NCBI GenBank assembly: GCA_021018995.1
Contig: CM037593.1
Location: forward strand, 43,227,810 to 43,291,809
Direction: 5' to 3'
DNA: 64,000 bases
From: Chloranthus sessilifolius
Taxonomy: Eukaryota; Streptophyta; Magnoliopsida; Chloranthales; Chloranthaceae
In this document: piece by piece, positions 10,061 to 22,136 of the stretch
Layout of the letters: every line of letters starts with the position of its first letter
Position numbering within the stretch: the first letter of the stretch is position 1
Notes under the pieces: generated by a model
Database searches by the model: none
Told to the model about the DNA's origin: nothing
Seen by the model: only the letters and a program-made list of their open reading frames with translations
Made by a program: the position numbers and the translations under genes

Positions 10061-11031
10061 CTGTAGTAAACTATGTTGACTTTTGGTTTGACTTTAAGAT
10101 TCTTGGGGGATCTTATACCTTCTTTATTGCATCCTTTGTGATGTGTTTCACCTGTGATATGGTACCATAGGTGATACGTGTGGACTAGTGCACAAGGAGT
10201 CACGTGGGACCTTGATGCATTGATCAAGTGAAGACTTGAGGTAGGGAACACCTTGAACATGTACTTTATTTTACAAGAGCATGTATGTAGTGATATCGAT
10301 TTCCATTCAAATATATTACTGCTTAAAGAATTGTGAAAAGTGTGTGGGTGTGATATTCTTGAAAGTAACATAACGAGCCATCCCCAGGGGATGAAGAAGT
10401 AAAGAGATAAGAGCATCAGGTGTGATGCAAGTAAATGGATACATCCCAGGGATGTATCCAAGGATTGAATCATGTTCGATAGGGCCTAACTGATATAAAA
10501 TAGCACACTTACACGGTGAATAACTATATGTAAGGCACCGATATTTTTGTTATTTGAGGTTTGATAGGTTACCCCACCGACGTGGCGGGATATCCACGAC
10601 TGACACGGCAGGATATCCGTGACCGATACGGCGGCGAAACCGTAGGCCAGTGCGGAGGCTTATCCGTACATAGTAAGCACACCCCAGGGGTGTTGATTGA
10701 GACAAGTGAAACCCCGCCACCAATCCCCAGGGGAAAGGGGCTTGGGTACTGTATGGTATTCCCAGGGAATACATTAAAACTGTCTATATAGATGACGATG
10801 AAGGGTATCTCATCGGGGCTCGATGCTATATTGCTCGGGGATTATTTAAGTTGAAAGTTTAAGTTTTGCTTTAGGCCTTTTCAGCATTATTCATGAGCAA
10901 ATGAAAATATAAGTAATCAACAGTAAAACGAAATGCTTTTTAACTGTTTCATCAACAACTGCATAGATACATCATGCATGACATATCATAGAATATATGT
11001 GAGTTATAATTTATATGTTCAGCAGTGTTTG

Positions 11032-11180
11032 TTCCCTATTGAGCTAGGATGTAGCTCACCCTATAGACTATACGTCGCAGGTCCACTATTAGCAATCGGC
11101 CGCTTCGAGACGCTGATCCCGGCGAGTCGGATCTTGCGGCCGGCGAAGAGTTGGAGCCACCTCCAGAGGACTTCTTCTAG
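11032..11180 (+). pseudogene. conserved acidic-peptide segment of T1 LTR
   Basis: It begins with an FPIELGCSSP segment and ends with GEELEPPPEDFF-stop; a one-base shift lies between them. Comparable segments sit in T2, T3, T4 and S1, and a diverged one in S2. It abuts an acceptor-like GTCGCAG. Function unknown. Confidence 0.5.
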
Positions 11181-11296
11181 AGGACTCCGTTGTGCCACTT
11201 TGAGGGATTTTACAGAGAGTTTTGTACGGCTTGGTATGTCAAGCCTTGATTTTGTTAAAACCATGTATATAAGGTTTTGGATTATTCTTTTGGGGC

Positions 11297-11331
11297 GAAC
11301 CATCCGTGATGATTTCTATCATCGATGGTTC
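11297..11331 (+). promoter_or_regulatory. conserved LTR stem-loop (T1, 3' LTR)
   Basis: Same hairpin as at 845-879: GAACCATC / GATGGTTC outer arms with GATGAT / ATCATC inner arms. Confidence 0.6.
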
Positions 11332-11532
11332 GGATCGGTTCTCCATTCATGTAGAGGCATGAGGGTAGAACTGTCTTTTGGAAAGTTAATTAATATAGAT
11401 TTAAATTCCGCAATTTCATTTATAGTACTTTTGATGCTTGATATACCAGTGTTCCGTGCTTAGCTAAGGGCACGGTCAAGATGATCGTGCTGATGGCACG
11501 GGTTTCGGGGTGCCGAAATCCGGGCTGTCACA

Positions 11533-12060
11533 ATAATAGCCAAAAAAATTGCAAAAAAATTGCAAATAATTGCAAATAATAGCCAAAAAATAATAAGCGC
11601 TCGCTATCTGTGTTTCATTTTGCCATATTGGCTCTTTTATATCGTTTCTCATTTTTATTTGAGATTTTGTGTATGGTTTCATTGCTTGTTTCAAAGGCTA
11701 AGTGTACTTTCTTTATTTTAATGCACCTTTGATGATGACAGAAAAGAAAATAAAAAAATCAAGACAAGTTAAGACCTTGGTTCAACAATCATAAATCATA
11801 AAATTCCACATCCCATGTTAGAATCTCATTCATGCATGGATTTATTAAAATATGATCAATGCCCTAAATTAGAAAATCATAGATACATAATTCAAAATCA
11901 CGTCACGATGTAGACATCGAAACGGTGAAAAATTAGTCACATTTGGAATTCAAAAAATATGGAGGAAAAACATTTTTACAAGTTAGAAATGCCAACCCTC
12001 AAATCACATGACAATTAATCAAGTAACTAGTAAAAATATGTTAAGTATATTTTGAATCTT
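11533..12060. other. flank between T1 and repeat unit D1
   Basis: AT-rich non-coding sequence starting directly after the T1 LTR. It has a few short direct repeats of 'TTGCAAATAA' and 'ATAGCCAAAAAA' and tandem 'ATTATTATACAAAT' at its right end. I see no gene. Confidence 0.5.
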
Positions 12061-12656
12061 TCCAATTATTATACAAATCTATAATTATTATACAAATTAC
12101 AATTATTATACAAACTAAAAAGTTGTTAAGCATTAAAAATCCTTCCAAGTGTGTGTCATCTGCTGGGGGGTGGGTAGGGGTGATGGCGGCTGGTGACAAA
12201 GGACTGTTTCATGTTCCTTTTACCTTTTTTCCTTTCAATTTCCTTCCCTTTATATCAATTGATTTTATATCAAAAATAAAAAACAAATGAGCAGACGAAA
12301 TGTTAAGCCATAAGTTAGCAGTGTGAACTCATTTGGTAGAAACAAGAAATCTAATTTACAAGCTAAGCAACTTTCCTAAATAAAGCATTTAAGACGAATA
12401 AACAATCTAAATGAACCATCAAGTATCAAAATCCAAGAGATTCCTTATAAAACACATACTACCAAGAAAATGTGAGCTATAGCCATAGACATAGAGTCAG
12501 GTGGGCCAGGGAAACCGACAATTAATCCTTCTTAGATAAGGGGGAAAGATACCTTCAAGCTTCATGATCCACCAGAATCTATGGTTAAAACAATCGCATC
12601 TCTCAAATATGTGAATTTTACAAGTAACCTACACCCCTATAGAATATGTAGCACAC

Positions 12657-12910
12657 CTCACGAATTCCTTCATCCTTTATTCTCCTAGATATGCACTCAA
12701 GTGCATGTTTTACGACATGTTGCTCCACCTCTTTCTGATGTAGAAATGTTTAACTTGACCTATACGATGCTCCATCTATCTTAATCGTAGATCTGAATTT
12801 TGGTGCATGTTGAGATCCTTCATTAATAATTTGATAAACGGGAAGAGGAATAGCAGATCTTTGGACATTTATCTGCAAATGATTTTCGTGCATTGTGTTT
12901 GGCGGTAGAC
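12657..12910 (-). pseudogene. DRB-type dsRNA-binding exon, copy in D1
   Basis: Minus-strand exon with an AG acceptor (TTTGTTCAG) above and a GT donor (GAG|GTGTGC) below. It reads from a Met-His-Glu-Asn-His-Leu start through VYQIINEGSQHAPKFRSTI and a DGASYRSS region to ECISRRIKDEG, the pattern of the first dsRNA-binding domain of plant DRB proteins, which assist small-RNA processing. One codon (Gln in other copies) is TAA, and three codons near the donor are deleted in frame, so length is 254 bp against 262-263 bp elsewhere. It is the only copy that keeps the full first-domain frame apart from one stop. A downstream partner exon is not found in the window below it. Confidence 0.65.
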
Positions 12911-13649
12911 CTGAACAAATAAAAAACAAACTTTGTATTCTAAGCAGATAAATTATGATACTTGTGAATCCCTAGTAACATACAAGCAATCATATAAGTG
13001 AAACAATACATTTTTATTTCACAATTAAAATAAGGAAATAAATAAATAGAGTTGTTCAACAACTAGTATGATGGCACTTAGAACCCTCAAAGAAGATAGT
13101 GCCTGTAAACAATAAATTTGCGTAGAATATAAATATAACACAAATCAATTATAACAAATTTCCCCTCGCTAGGAGTGAGATTTATTGAAAATGACAGACT
13201 TTACACTTTCGGGTATCGCAATCGATTTCCCATTAATTATATCAAAATTGAATACCTCTGATTAAAAGGTAGTAAAAAAATTATATCTCTCAAATAAACA
13301 AACTAAATTTTAAATCTAGGTATTCATCGACATCTTCAATCTGTCACGAGATTGATGCATAGTATGTGGTCTTCATGGTAGACTTAAGGAATATGAAATA
13401 GGGGACGACAGATGGGAGAACCCCTCCTCCAAAAGCCAGTTCCATCTTATCGAAAAGCACGAGTCATTATTGGAGCAAGAACCTTGTGGACAAACTTTAA
13501 AACTAATTCTTGTTCTCTGGTCTCAAAGATTAATTCTAATACTAAACCCATTCTCCTGATAATTGGTTATCAGAGGAGTTATCACTTTCAGTGATAGAGT
13601 ATCTAATCATGAGTTAGATATCATAGATTATTTTGTAAGGATTTTAGCA

Positions 13650-14520
13650 TTAGATTTGACTAATGTCCTAAGATTTAGTCAATATATGGTAAATTTATCC
13701 TTGGATCTCTTTATGATCTCGTATTATATTCGTTTGACCAAAAGTAAAAGTGTCCACTATTAGATTTGAAAAAAATCACAAGATCTTATCAATATATGAT
13801 AAATTCACCATTGAATCTTATTTTGATCTCATTACGATCATTTAACTAAAAGTTAATGAATCCATCGTTGAATTTGACCAAAATCATAAGATCTAGTCAA
13901 TATGTAATAAATCCACTGTTGGATCTTATTTCAATCTTGTATTATGATCGATTGATCAAAAGTCAATGAGTCTACCATTGGATTTGACTAAAACTATAAG
14001 ATCTGATCAATATGTAATAAATCCATCATTAGATCTTGTTATGATCTTATATTATAATCAGTTGACCAAAAGTCAATGAGTCCAACTCTGAATTTGACCA
14101 AAACCATAAGATCTGGTCAATATATTATAAATCTATCGTTGGATCACATTACGTTCTCGTATTATGATCATTTGATTGAAAGTCAATAAGTCTATCATTG
14201 GATTTGACCATAATCATATGATCTGGTTAATATGAAATAAATCCACCGTTGGATCTCATTACATTCTCGTATTATGATCATTTGACCAAAAGTCAATGAG
14301 TCCATAGTTTGATTTGACCAGAATCATAAGATCTAATTAATATATAATAAATACACCATTGGATCTTGTTACGATCTCGTATTATAATCATTTAACTAAA
14401 AGTCAACAACTCCACCATTAAATTTGACCAAAACCACAAGATCTGGTCAATATGTATAAATCTACCATTGAATCTCGATATGATTTCGTTTTATGATCGT
14501 TTGATCAAAAGTCAAATGAT
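13650..14520. repeat. 110-bp satellite array in D1
   Basis: About eight diverged tandem copies with a clear 110-bp period (AGATCT(G/A) anchors at 13999, 14109, 14219, 14329, 14439). Each monomer holds TTTGACCAAAAGTCAA, an inverted TTGAC/GTCAA pair, plus further TTGACC sites. No coding potential. Confidence 0.85.
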
Positions 14521-15242
14521 CCACCATAAGAGAATTTCTTATCTCGAGGTTAAGATTGGGACGTGATTCAAATCCGATAAAGCTGATGGTTATGAGTCAT
14601 TGTAGGTAAGTATTTCAGGAGTCGAAATCTGGAATCGTTCTTTGGATTCCTGATTGTAACCCGTATGAGTATCAAATTTATTGTTGCAATCCGAGGGTAC
14701 TAAAAGTCATGTGAGGGGTTATACCAACATAGCTTAATTATCTCTAAGTACACAAGAAATTGGGTACGTGCCGTAACGCGTAATCCCAAATTACAACCTT
14801 AAATCATTCTCAGGTAAGACTCGTAACTCTAATCCTATGTGTATCACCATTAGTTAAGGGTTGTAGCTCTTATCCTAAGTATATCACATTTAGATAGGGT
14901 TGTAGCTATTATCCTAAGTGTATCCACCTAGCCTTATTTCTCTTGTATATTTTTTTAAAAAAAGGGAAAGAATCCCAGAGATATCTCAGTCTTTTGCAAG
15001 AAAATTAAAGTTGAATACATTTTTGGCAAAACTCTCGCTCAAGAATTTTTGACCCTTTATAGTGAGAACGGATCTGTTATTTATAGATTTATGATAGCGA
15101 TTACAGGAAGTTATAATCTTATGATTTTCGCAAGAGTTTCATGAAATCAAGGGTTGTGAGGGTTGCTTGGGTCTTAGCTTTCACGCGAATTGAGAAAACA
15201 TCATTCTCCATATATCTAGCATATGTAAGAAATTACTCATAA

Positions 15243-15618
15243 CTACCTAGGCAGGTATATTACCTAGGTAGGAATGCTACCTTTGCAGGTGCTACCTAGG
15301 CAAGTATGTACCTAGGCATGTATGCTACCTAGCAGGTATGTTACCTTGGTAGGTGCTACCTAGGCAGGTATGTTACCTAGGCAAGTATGCTACCTAAGCA
15401 GGTGCTATCTAGATAAGTGTAGGCAGGTATGCTACTTAGGTTGGTATGCTACCTAGGAAGGTGCTACCTAGGTAGATATGTTACCTAGGCAGGTGCTACC
15501 TATGCAGGTATACTACCTAGGCTGGTATGCTAGCTAGGCAGGCTTAACTACCTAGGCAAACAAAACTACCTAGGAAGCCATGACTACCTAGGCAGACATA
15601 ACTACCTAGGCAGGAATG
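15243..15618. repeat. CCTAGG minisatellite in D1
   Basis: A degenerate tandem repeat of 17-18 bp, consensus near GCTACCTAGGCAGGTAT and later AACTACCTAGGCAGACAT, centred on the palindrome CCTAGG. D2 has the same array at 22137-22524. Confidence 0.85.
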
Positions 15619-16178
15619 GCCTGCGTGGGTCATATTTAAAAAAAAAAATGAAGAGGAAAAGAGGGAAAGAGGATGGCATGCGTCAATTTCTATTTATCTT
15701 CTCTCTTTTTTTATATATACATCTTATAATTTATTTTATCCAAAAAAATAGGACACAAATAATGTATATATACAGATCTATATTTGTATATTTATTCAAG
15801 AAAAAGACAAATTTTTTGTGTCTACAGTGCCTCAATGCTACTAGTGAATTTATCATTTGGATCTAGACCATTGAAGTTGATAGGCTTGAATGGGTGGGCC
15901 ATGGCTTGAAAAGATGCATTGATCCAACAATTTAAACCCTCAAATCAATTAATTGATTTGGAAAATCAATTTAAAAAGGTATAATGGTTCATAAAACATT
16001 AGTTAACGGATGGTTATGATTGCTCAATTGGTTCAGTTGGCTACCCAAACACCTAACCAATTGACCAAAGAGTCCACATCATTATAAACATACATCTCAT
16101 TGAGGGTACAAAATGGAGGCATTACCATCTCTAATGTGGCTAATCCATCTTCTCTTCTTTGTGTACTTTCTTTACATT

Positions 16179-16181
<3 letters not shown>

Positions 16182-16226
<45 letters not shown>
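16182..16226. repeat. (TA)n microsatellite
   Basis: About 22 TA units. Short frames reading Tyr-Ile repeats across it on both strands are artefacts of the repeat. Confidence 0.95.
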
Positions 16227-16229
<3 letters not shown>

Positions 16230-17160
16230 GTAAGGGCATATACATCTCTTTGCAGCTAAAGAATGTTGCACATAGTTGCCATTTCACGAGCCACATGGCA
16301 CAACTTCCTCTAAGTGTACACCAGTCCCTTTTGGTTTGTAGAAAAGGAAAAAAAATTAAAAATTTTCATTGTATACCCTAATTAAAACGGTCAAAAATAT
16401 TGATTTTCCTTGCATAATTTTCACCATTCTTTTTAAACACCTTTGACCAACTAATGGTGTAGTTATAGGTTCTTTTGAACGGTCGGTGATCGAAATTGTG
16501 CATGTGCACGTGGCACCCGATACTTGGATTGGGTGCCACATGGCACCAAACTTGCTTGTGAGTAGCCAATTCCGCTGGACTCAAATGCATATCCTTGGGC
16601 AATTATATGTATATATACGGAGACAATAAGGAGAACTTTCACCGTGCACCCAAGCTCCACATGGAGCAAGGTTGAATCGTTCAGATCACCTTTTTAAAAA
16701 AATCAAAACTTCATCTTCACCATGTGTTTTTTTAGGCTTGAAATTTGGACCATTGAAATCAGTCAATATTTTAAATTTACCTATCAAAAATACTTTTTGA
16801 AGTTTTTTTTTAAATGACCTATATAATGCACCTGAGCTCCACATGAAGCCAAAACAATGTTTTGGAGCTCCACATAGAAATTGGGTGAACTTGGGTGCAC
16901 AGTGTGTGTGCACCATGGTCCATGGGCGCATGTTTCCTTTTTTCATACACATATTGTGACAGCCCAGATTTCGGTACCCCGAAACCCGTGCCATCAGCAC
17001 GATCATCTTGACCGTGCCCCTTAGCTGTGCACGGAACATTGGTATATCAAGCAATGAACTGAATTGAAATAATAAATAAACTGCAGAATTAAATTGTCAT
17101 ATAAGTATTTCTCAAAAGACAGTTCTACCTTCATGCCTCTGCATGAATGGAGAACCGATC

Positions 17161-17198
17161 CGAACCACCGATGATAGCTAATCATCACAGATGGTTTG
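17161..17198 (-). promoter_or_regulatory. conserved LTR stem-loop (S1)
   Basis: Arms ACCATC / GATGGT-like with inner GATGAT / ATCATC, at the same place as in the other LTRs. The outer stem is slightly eroded (CAAACCATC opposite GGTGGTTCG). Confidence 0.5.
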
Positions 17199-17312
17199 CC
17201 CAAAAGAATAATTCCAAACTCTAATTACATTGTTTAACCAAAAACAAGGCTTGACATACCAAGCCGTACCAATAATCTCACAAAAACCCTCAAAGCTGCA
17301 CAACGGAGTCCC

Positions 17313-17495
17313 CTAGAAGAAGTCCTTAGGAGGTGGCTCCAACTCGTCTCCAGGTGCAAGGTCCGACTCACCGGGGTCAACGTCACCTGAAGCCTCGGCA
17401 GCTGCTAGTAGTGGACCTGCGACATATAGTCTAAAGGGTGAGCTACATCCTAGCTCAATAGGGAACAGAACACAGTTGAACATATAAATTACCAC
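17313..17495 (-). CDS. LTR acidic mini-ORF (S1)
   Basis: The least damaged copy of the conserved LTR reading frame: 60 codons from the Met at 17495. Its first half (LFPIELGCSSPFRLYVAGP) is matched in T1 and T2. Its second half is acidic and proline-rich (SGDVDPGESDLAPGDELEPP, then Lys-Asp-Phe-Phe-stop). It overlaps an acceptor-like GTCGCAG (ends 17417), so the true product may be a spliced protein using only the acidic part. No known family recognised. The LTR is solo, so expression would be from its own TATA box. Confidence 0.4.
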   Translation of the reverse strand: MVIYMFNCVLFPIELGCSSPFRLYVAGPLLAAAEASGDVDPGESDLAPGDELEPPPKDFF

Positions 17496-18433
17496 TCACA
17501 TATATTCCATGATATGCCATGCATGATGTGTCTATGCAGTTACTGATGAAAAACAGTTGAAAATAATCACATTTTACTGGTAGTTTACTCATGTCTTTTA
17601 CTTATTCATGAATGATGCCGAGAAGGCCTAAAGCAAAACTTAAACTTTCAACTTAAGTAATCCCCGAGCAATATAGCATCAAGCCCCGATGAGATACCCA
17701 TCATTGTCATCTATATAGACAGTTTTAAAAGTATTCCTTGGGAATAAAAATAGTACCCAAGCCCCTTTCCCCTGGGGATCGGTGGCGGGGTTTCACTTAT
17801 CTCAACTCAACACCCCTGGGGTGTACTTACTGTGTACGGATAAGCCTCCGCACTGGCTTACGGTTTTGCCGCCGTATCAGTCACGGATATCCTGCCGCGT
17901 CAGTCGTGGATATCTCGCCACGTCGGTGGGGTACCCTATAAAACCTCAAATAACAAAAATATTAGGTGCTTTACATATAGTTATTCACCGTGTAAGTGTG
18001 CTATCTTATATCAGTTAGGCCCTATCAGACATAATTCAATCTTGGGATGTATCCATTCACTTGCATCACACCTGATGCTCTTATTTCTTTACTTCCTCAT
18101 CCCCTGGGGATGACTCATTATAATTACTATTATAGATGCCACACACACACACTTTTCACAAACTCTTAAGCAATAAAAATAGTTTGAATTGAGTTCTATA
18201 TCACTACATACATGCTCTTGCAAAATAAAGTGTATGTTCAAGGTGTTCCCTACCTCAAGTCTCTGTTTGATCATGCATCAAGGTCCCACGTGGCCCCTTG
18301 TGCCCAAGCTCACACGTACCACCTATGGTACCACATAACATATGAAATACATCACTAAAGATATAGCAAAGAAGGTCCAAGACCCTCAAAGAATCTTAAA
18401 GTCAAGCTCAAAAGTCAACAAAAACTGGCACAG

Positions 18434-18812
18434 TCGATTAATCGAACTCTAAAATCGATTAATCGAAATTCAAAATCGATTAATCAAAATTCTCATTCGA
18501 TTAATCGAATCCCAATTTGATTAATCGAGATTCTCCATTCTATCCAGTCGATTCTCAATTCAAGTAATCGAATTCTCAAAATCGATTAATCGAACTCTCA
18601 TTTTGATTAGTCGATTTCTCCAAGTCCTTTCTTTCCCTCCACTGGAGTTCACTGGAGGTTCCCAGTCGATTAATCAATACCATAATCGATTAATCAAAAT
18701 TCAAGGTCGATTAATCGAAACTCAATTCGATTAATCGAACTCGGGGTCCTCTGACTTTTCAACTTCTTGCCACAAATCGATTAATCGAATCTCACTTTCT
18801 ATTAATCGAAAT
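18434..18812 (-). repeat. palindrome array TCGATTAATCGA in S1
   Basis: About a dozen exact or one-mismatch copies of CGATTAATCG, in the LTR interval just downstream of the splice-donor-like site on the minus strand. Confidence 0.88.
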
Positions 18813-19575
18813 GGCCAGATTCTGCCCCCTTTTGGGCTGTTCCTTCAAATATTTTTCCAACAGATTTCTCTTCCTTTTCTAAGCCATTAACCTATGATTT
18901 TAGCTATTTCTAACTACAATTAAACCCTTCAATCTATGCATTCAATTTACAAGAATTTTACCTTCAATCAATCTTCAATTGATTAGGTTAAGTGGTTGGA
19001 AGGCTAGGGTTTCAGCTTTGGCTCTAACGGATCCCTCGCGTCGAATCCGGCGTTTATTGCTCGAATCCTCCTTCCTCAACTTGCATTCGCTCCTTTCATT
19101 AATTAGCTTCTCTCTCTCTCTCTCTCTTCTTAAATCTCCTTCACCAACCAAAACAATAGATTTTTAGGGTTATTAAACCCTTATATCCCTACTTCCCTTG
19201 TGTTGAGCACATACACCCAAGATAGGTGTATGTGACTCTAGATTTTACATCACAATCCACACACTTCCTTTATTTTCACATCACATCCGTTCATCACATC
19301 CCTCGTCAAATAGTGAACTCCTACTTGGTCAAACCTATGACCAATTGGGCACAGATCTCGAGGTCACTGTTCAACGCGTAATTTTTGGGATATTACACAT
19401 ATATAAAGGTAGCCTAGTCCTATGGACAAGGTAACTTGCCTGTTTCCCTCATTTTAGTTGAGGCATGTGTCCTAACTTCAATAAAAGAATGATTGGATGA
19501 GAAAGATAAGCGCCAAAAACAGTTCTTTCATCTTCCCCATCTAATTGTGTGTAATCTCAGCTACTTGATCCAACC

Positions 19576-19977
19576 ATGAGAGACAGACGAAAAGCCATAG
19601 AAAAATCAAGCCACCATGACCAACGAAGGATCAGTGAGCTGGTAATTTGTGGATTATGGCTGAAAGTCTCGCTCATTAAGCTAGGATGTTCCTACTGCAG
19701 CGATTATGCCTCTTGTTTATGCTCCTCCGATGTCTCCTCCACTACATTCACCAATCCATCTCCTTCCTCATCGAGAATGAAAACCAGCCATCCGAATCCC
19801 AGCTAGTCCAATTAATCCAATTCCACTTTGAACTCAAATTCAAAAGTGGACTGTGGTGATAAACAACAAGCCATTAAGAGGACCAGCAGTAGCTGCAACA
19901 CAATTTGGCATGAAGATAAGTGGGTTTTGGAATCTTGGGAGGTGGAAGCTTTTGGGAAGAAAAGAAGAGGAATTTAG
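19576..19977 (+). pseudogene. small unknown gene, copy 1 (D1)
   Basis: A 133-codon frame from the ATG at 19576 to the TAG at 19975, broken by one in-frame TAG at 19804. The predicted protein starts Met-Arg-Asp-Arg-Arg-Lys-Ala-Ile-Glu, has a hydrophobic Cys-containing middle (LIKLGCSYC..), a Ser/Thr/Pro-rich stretch (FTNPSPSSSRMK) and a charged end (WVLESWEVEAFGKKRRGI). No family recognised. Copy 2 at 24033 has Tyr where this copy has the stop, so the frame was probably open before duplication. GGAATTTAG is followed by GTGAGA, so the last codons could instead continue across a splice donor. Confidence 0.4.
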
Positions 19978-20499
19978 GTGAGACGTCAAGTTTTGATTTT
20001 ATGGGCATTTCTAGCTCCAAATATGTTAGCATCTGTAGAAAAGGAAGATGAAAGCACCATTTTTCATATGTATTGGCCTCATCCAATCATTTTCCCCTCA
20101 CTAGGAGAGGGTTTTATTGAAAATGGCAGACTTTAAACAAACTAAATTTTAAGTGTAGCTTTTCATAGACATCTTAAATTCGTCACAAGATAGATGCATA
20201 GTTTGTTGTCTTCATTGACGATTTGAGAAATATTAAAAATAGAGGCTGACGAATGGGAGGACCCCTCCTCCAAAAGCCGGTTCCATATGATCGACAATCA
20301 CGAGTAATTACTGAAGCAAGAACCTCGTAGACGACCCTTAAAATGAATTCTTGTTCAATGGTCTAAGAAATGAATTCGAATACCAAATCCCTTCCCCTAG
20401 TAATTGGTTATCATAGTAGTTATCACTTTCAGTGATAGAGTATCAAATCATGAGTTAAATATCGCCAAATTCCTTAGAATTTGGCGATCATAGTTTGTT

Positions 20500-21400
20500 T
20501 TATAATAATTTTACCATTGAATTTGACCAATGTCCTAAAATTTAGTCAATATATGGTAAATTTACCCGTGGATCTATTTACAATCTCATATTATAATTAT
20601 TTGGCCAAAAGTCAAAGAGTCCACCGTTAGATTTTATCAAAATCACAAGATCTGGTCAATATGTGATAAATTCACCTTTGGATCTCATTTTAATCTCATA
20701 TTATGATCATTTGGCCAAAAGTCAATGAATTTATCGTTAGATTGGAATAAAATCACAAGAACTAGTCAATATATAATAAATCCACTATTAAATCTCGTTA
20801 CGATCTTATATTATGATCATTTGACCAAAAGTCAATGAGTTCACCATTGGATTTGACCAAAATCCTAAAATTTGGTCAATATGTAATAAATCTATCGTTG
20901 AATCTTGTTATGATCTCCTATTATGATCGTTTGACCAAAAGTCAATGAGTCCACCATTGGATTGGACCAAAACAATAAGATCTGGTCAATATGTAATAAA
21001 TTCATTATTGGTTCTCATTACATTCTTATATTATAATTGTTTGATCAAAAGTCAATGAGTCCACCATTAGATTTGACCAAAACCATAATATTTAGTCAAT
21101 ATATAATAAATCCACCGTTGGATCTTATTACGATCTCGTATTATGATTGTTTGACGAAAAGTCAATGAGTCCACTATTGGATTTGACCAAACCCATAAGA
21201 TCTGGTCAATATATAATAAATTTATCGTTGGATCTCATTATGATCTCATTTTATGATCGTTTGACTAAATGTCAACGAGTCCATAATTAATTTGACCAAA
21301 ACTACAAGAACTTATCAATATGTAATAAATCCACCGTTGGATCTTGTTATGATATTGTATTATGATTGTTTGACCAAAAGTCAAATGGTCCACCATTAAA
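20500..21400. repeat. 110-bp satellite array in D2
   Basis: About eight diverged monomers of the same 110-bp satellite. Confidence 0.82.
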
Positions 21401-22136
21401 GAATTTTCAAACTCGAGGATCAGATTCAGACCCTACAGTTGAGGGAGTGATAGCCTGAACAGCGAGGGAAACTCTAATTTCGAGACGTGATTCAAATCCG
21501 ATAAAGTTTATTGTTATGAGTCATTATAGATAAATATTTCAGGTGTTGGAATCCGAAATCGTCCTTTGGATTCGTGATTCTAACCCACATGAGTATCAAT
21601 TTATAGTTGCAATTTGATGGTACCGAGAGTTATGCGAGGTGTTATACCCACATAGCTTAACTATCTCTAAGTACATAAGAAACTGGTTACGCTCCATAAC
21701 GTATAATCGCAAATTGTAACATTTAATCATACTTAAGTAAGGGTCGCAACTCTTATGCGAAGTTTATCACCTTTAGGTAAGGGTCGGAGCTCTTATCCTA
21801 AGTGTATCCACCCAACCTTATTCTTTTCGTAAATGTTAAAAATAAATAAAAAAGAAAGGGAAAGAATCCCAGAGATACCTCAAAGTCTTTTGTAAGAAAA
21901 GTAAAGTCGAAGACATTTTTGACAGGGCTCTCGCTTAAGAATTTTTGGCACTTCATAATGAGAACGGATATGCTATTTATAGATTTATGATAGCAGTTAC
22001 AAGAACTTATAATTCTATGCTTTCCGTAAAAGTTCACAAAATCAAGGGTTGTGATGGCTGCGTAGGTCTTAGCTTTCACGAGGATTGAGAAAATATCATT
22101 CTCCAGATGTCTGGTATACTTAAGAAATTATTCATA

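Larger units (their letters stand above)
8884..11532 (+). mobile_element. T1 3' LTR, complete (2649 bp)
   Basis: Starts TGTAATAGCCCG after the polypurine tract and ends CGGGCTGTCACA; the ends are imperfect inverted repeats. Internal order: TATA-like site (9097), leader, splice-donor-like AAG|GTAAAA (9316), palindrome array (9466-10060), GAGGTAGGGAA block, acceptor-like GTCGCAG (ends 11080), acidic-peptide segment ending in a Phe-Phe-stop at 11180, stem-loop (11297-11331). The same order is seen in the LTRs of T3, T4 and S1, and in part in T2 and S2. No target duplication can be checked because the left end is outside the window. Confidence 0.92.
16955..19397 (-). mobile_element. solo LTR S1 (Tekay type, minus strand)
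   Basis: 2443 bp with ends TGTGACAGCCC...GATATTACA, flanked by the 5-bp target duplication CATAT at 16950-16954 and 19398-19402. No primer site or coding region is attached, so it is a solo LTR left by LTR-LTR recombination. The untouched target is visible in the paralogous unit D2 at ~23849. In minus-strand order it has a TATA box (~19185), splice-donor-like GAAG|GTAAAA (18961), TCGATTAATCGA array, acidic ORF and stem-loop, as in T1, to which it is closest. Confidence 0.95.
12061..20090. repeat. repeat unit D1 (interrupted by solo LTR S1)
   Basis: First copy of a local repeat. In order: DRB exon, AT-rich spacer, a 'CTCCTCCAAAAGCC' block (~13430), a hairpin ATCACTTTCAGTGAT (~13580), the 110-bp satellite, a TAAGTGTATCACC-type short repeat region (~14800-14935), the CCTAGG minisatellite, (TA)n, then the small unknown gene at 19576. 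From ~13165 to the end (leaving out 16955-19397) it is collinear with D2 (20091-24560), a 4.5-kb tandem duplication. The left part (12110 on) is collinear with D3-D5. Confidence 0.8.

Noticed and set aside
13412..13594. Recurring frame MGEPLLQKP... (also at 31935 and 35050)
   Set aside because: Present in D1, D4 and D5 but with frame breaks in D2 and D3 and no splice or family pattern; treated as part of the repeat unit.
15648..15866. 72-codon frame after the CCTAGG array
   Set aside because: Low-complexity Phe/Ile/Lys-rich AT sequence; the D2 counterpart is not open.
16033..16381. Frames across (TA)n and (CA)n tracts, including those at 22931-23243 and 24628-25107
   Set aside because: Tyr-Ile, Val-Cys and Thr-His repeats come from the microsatellites; only the DRB segment inside 25060-25217 is supported.
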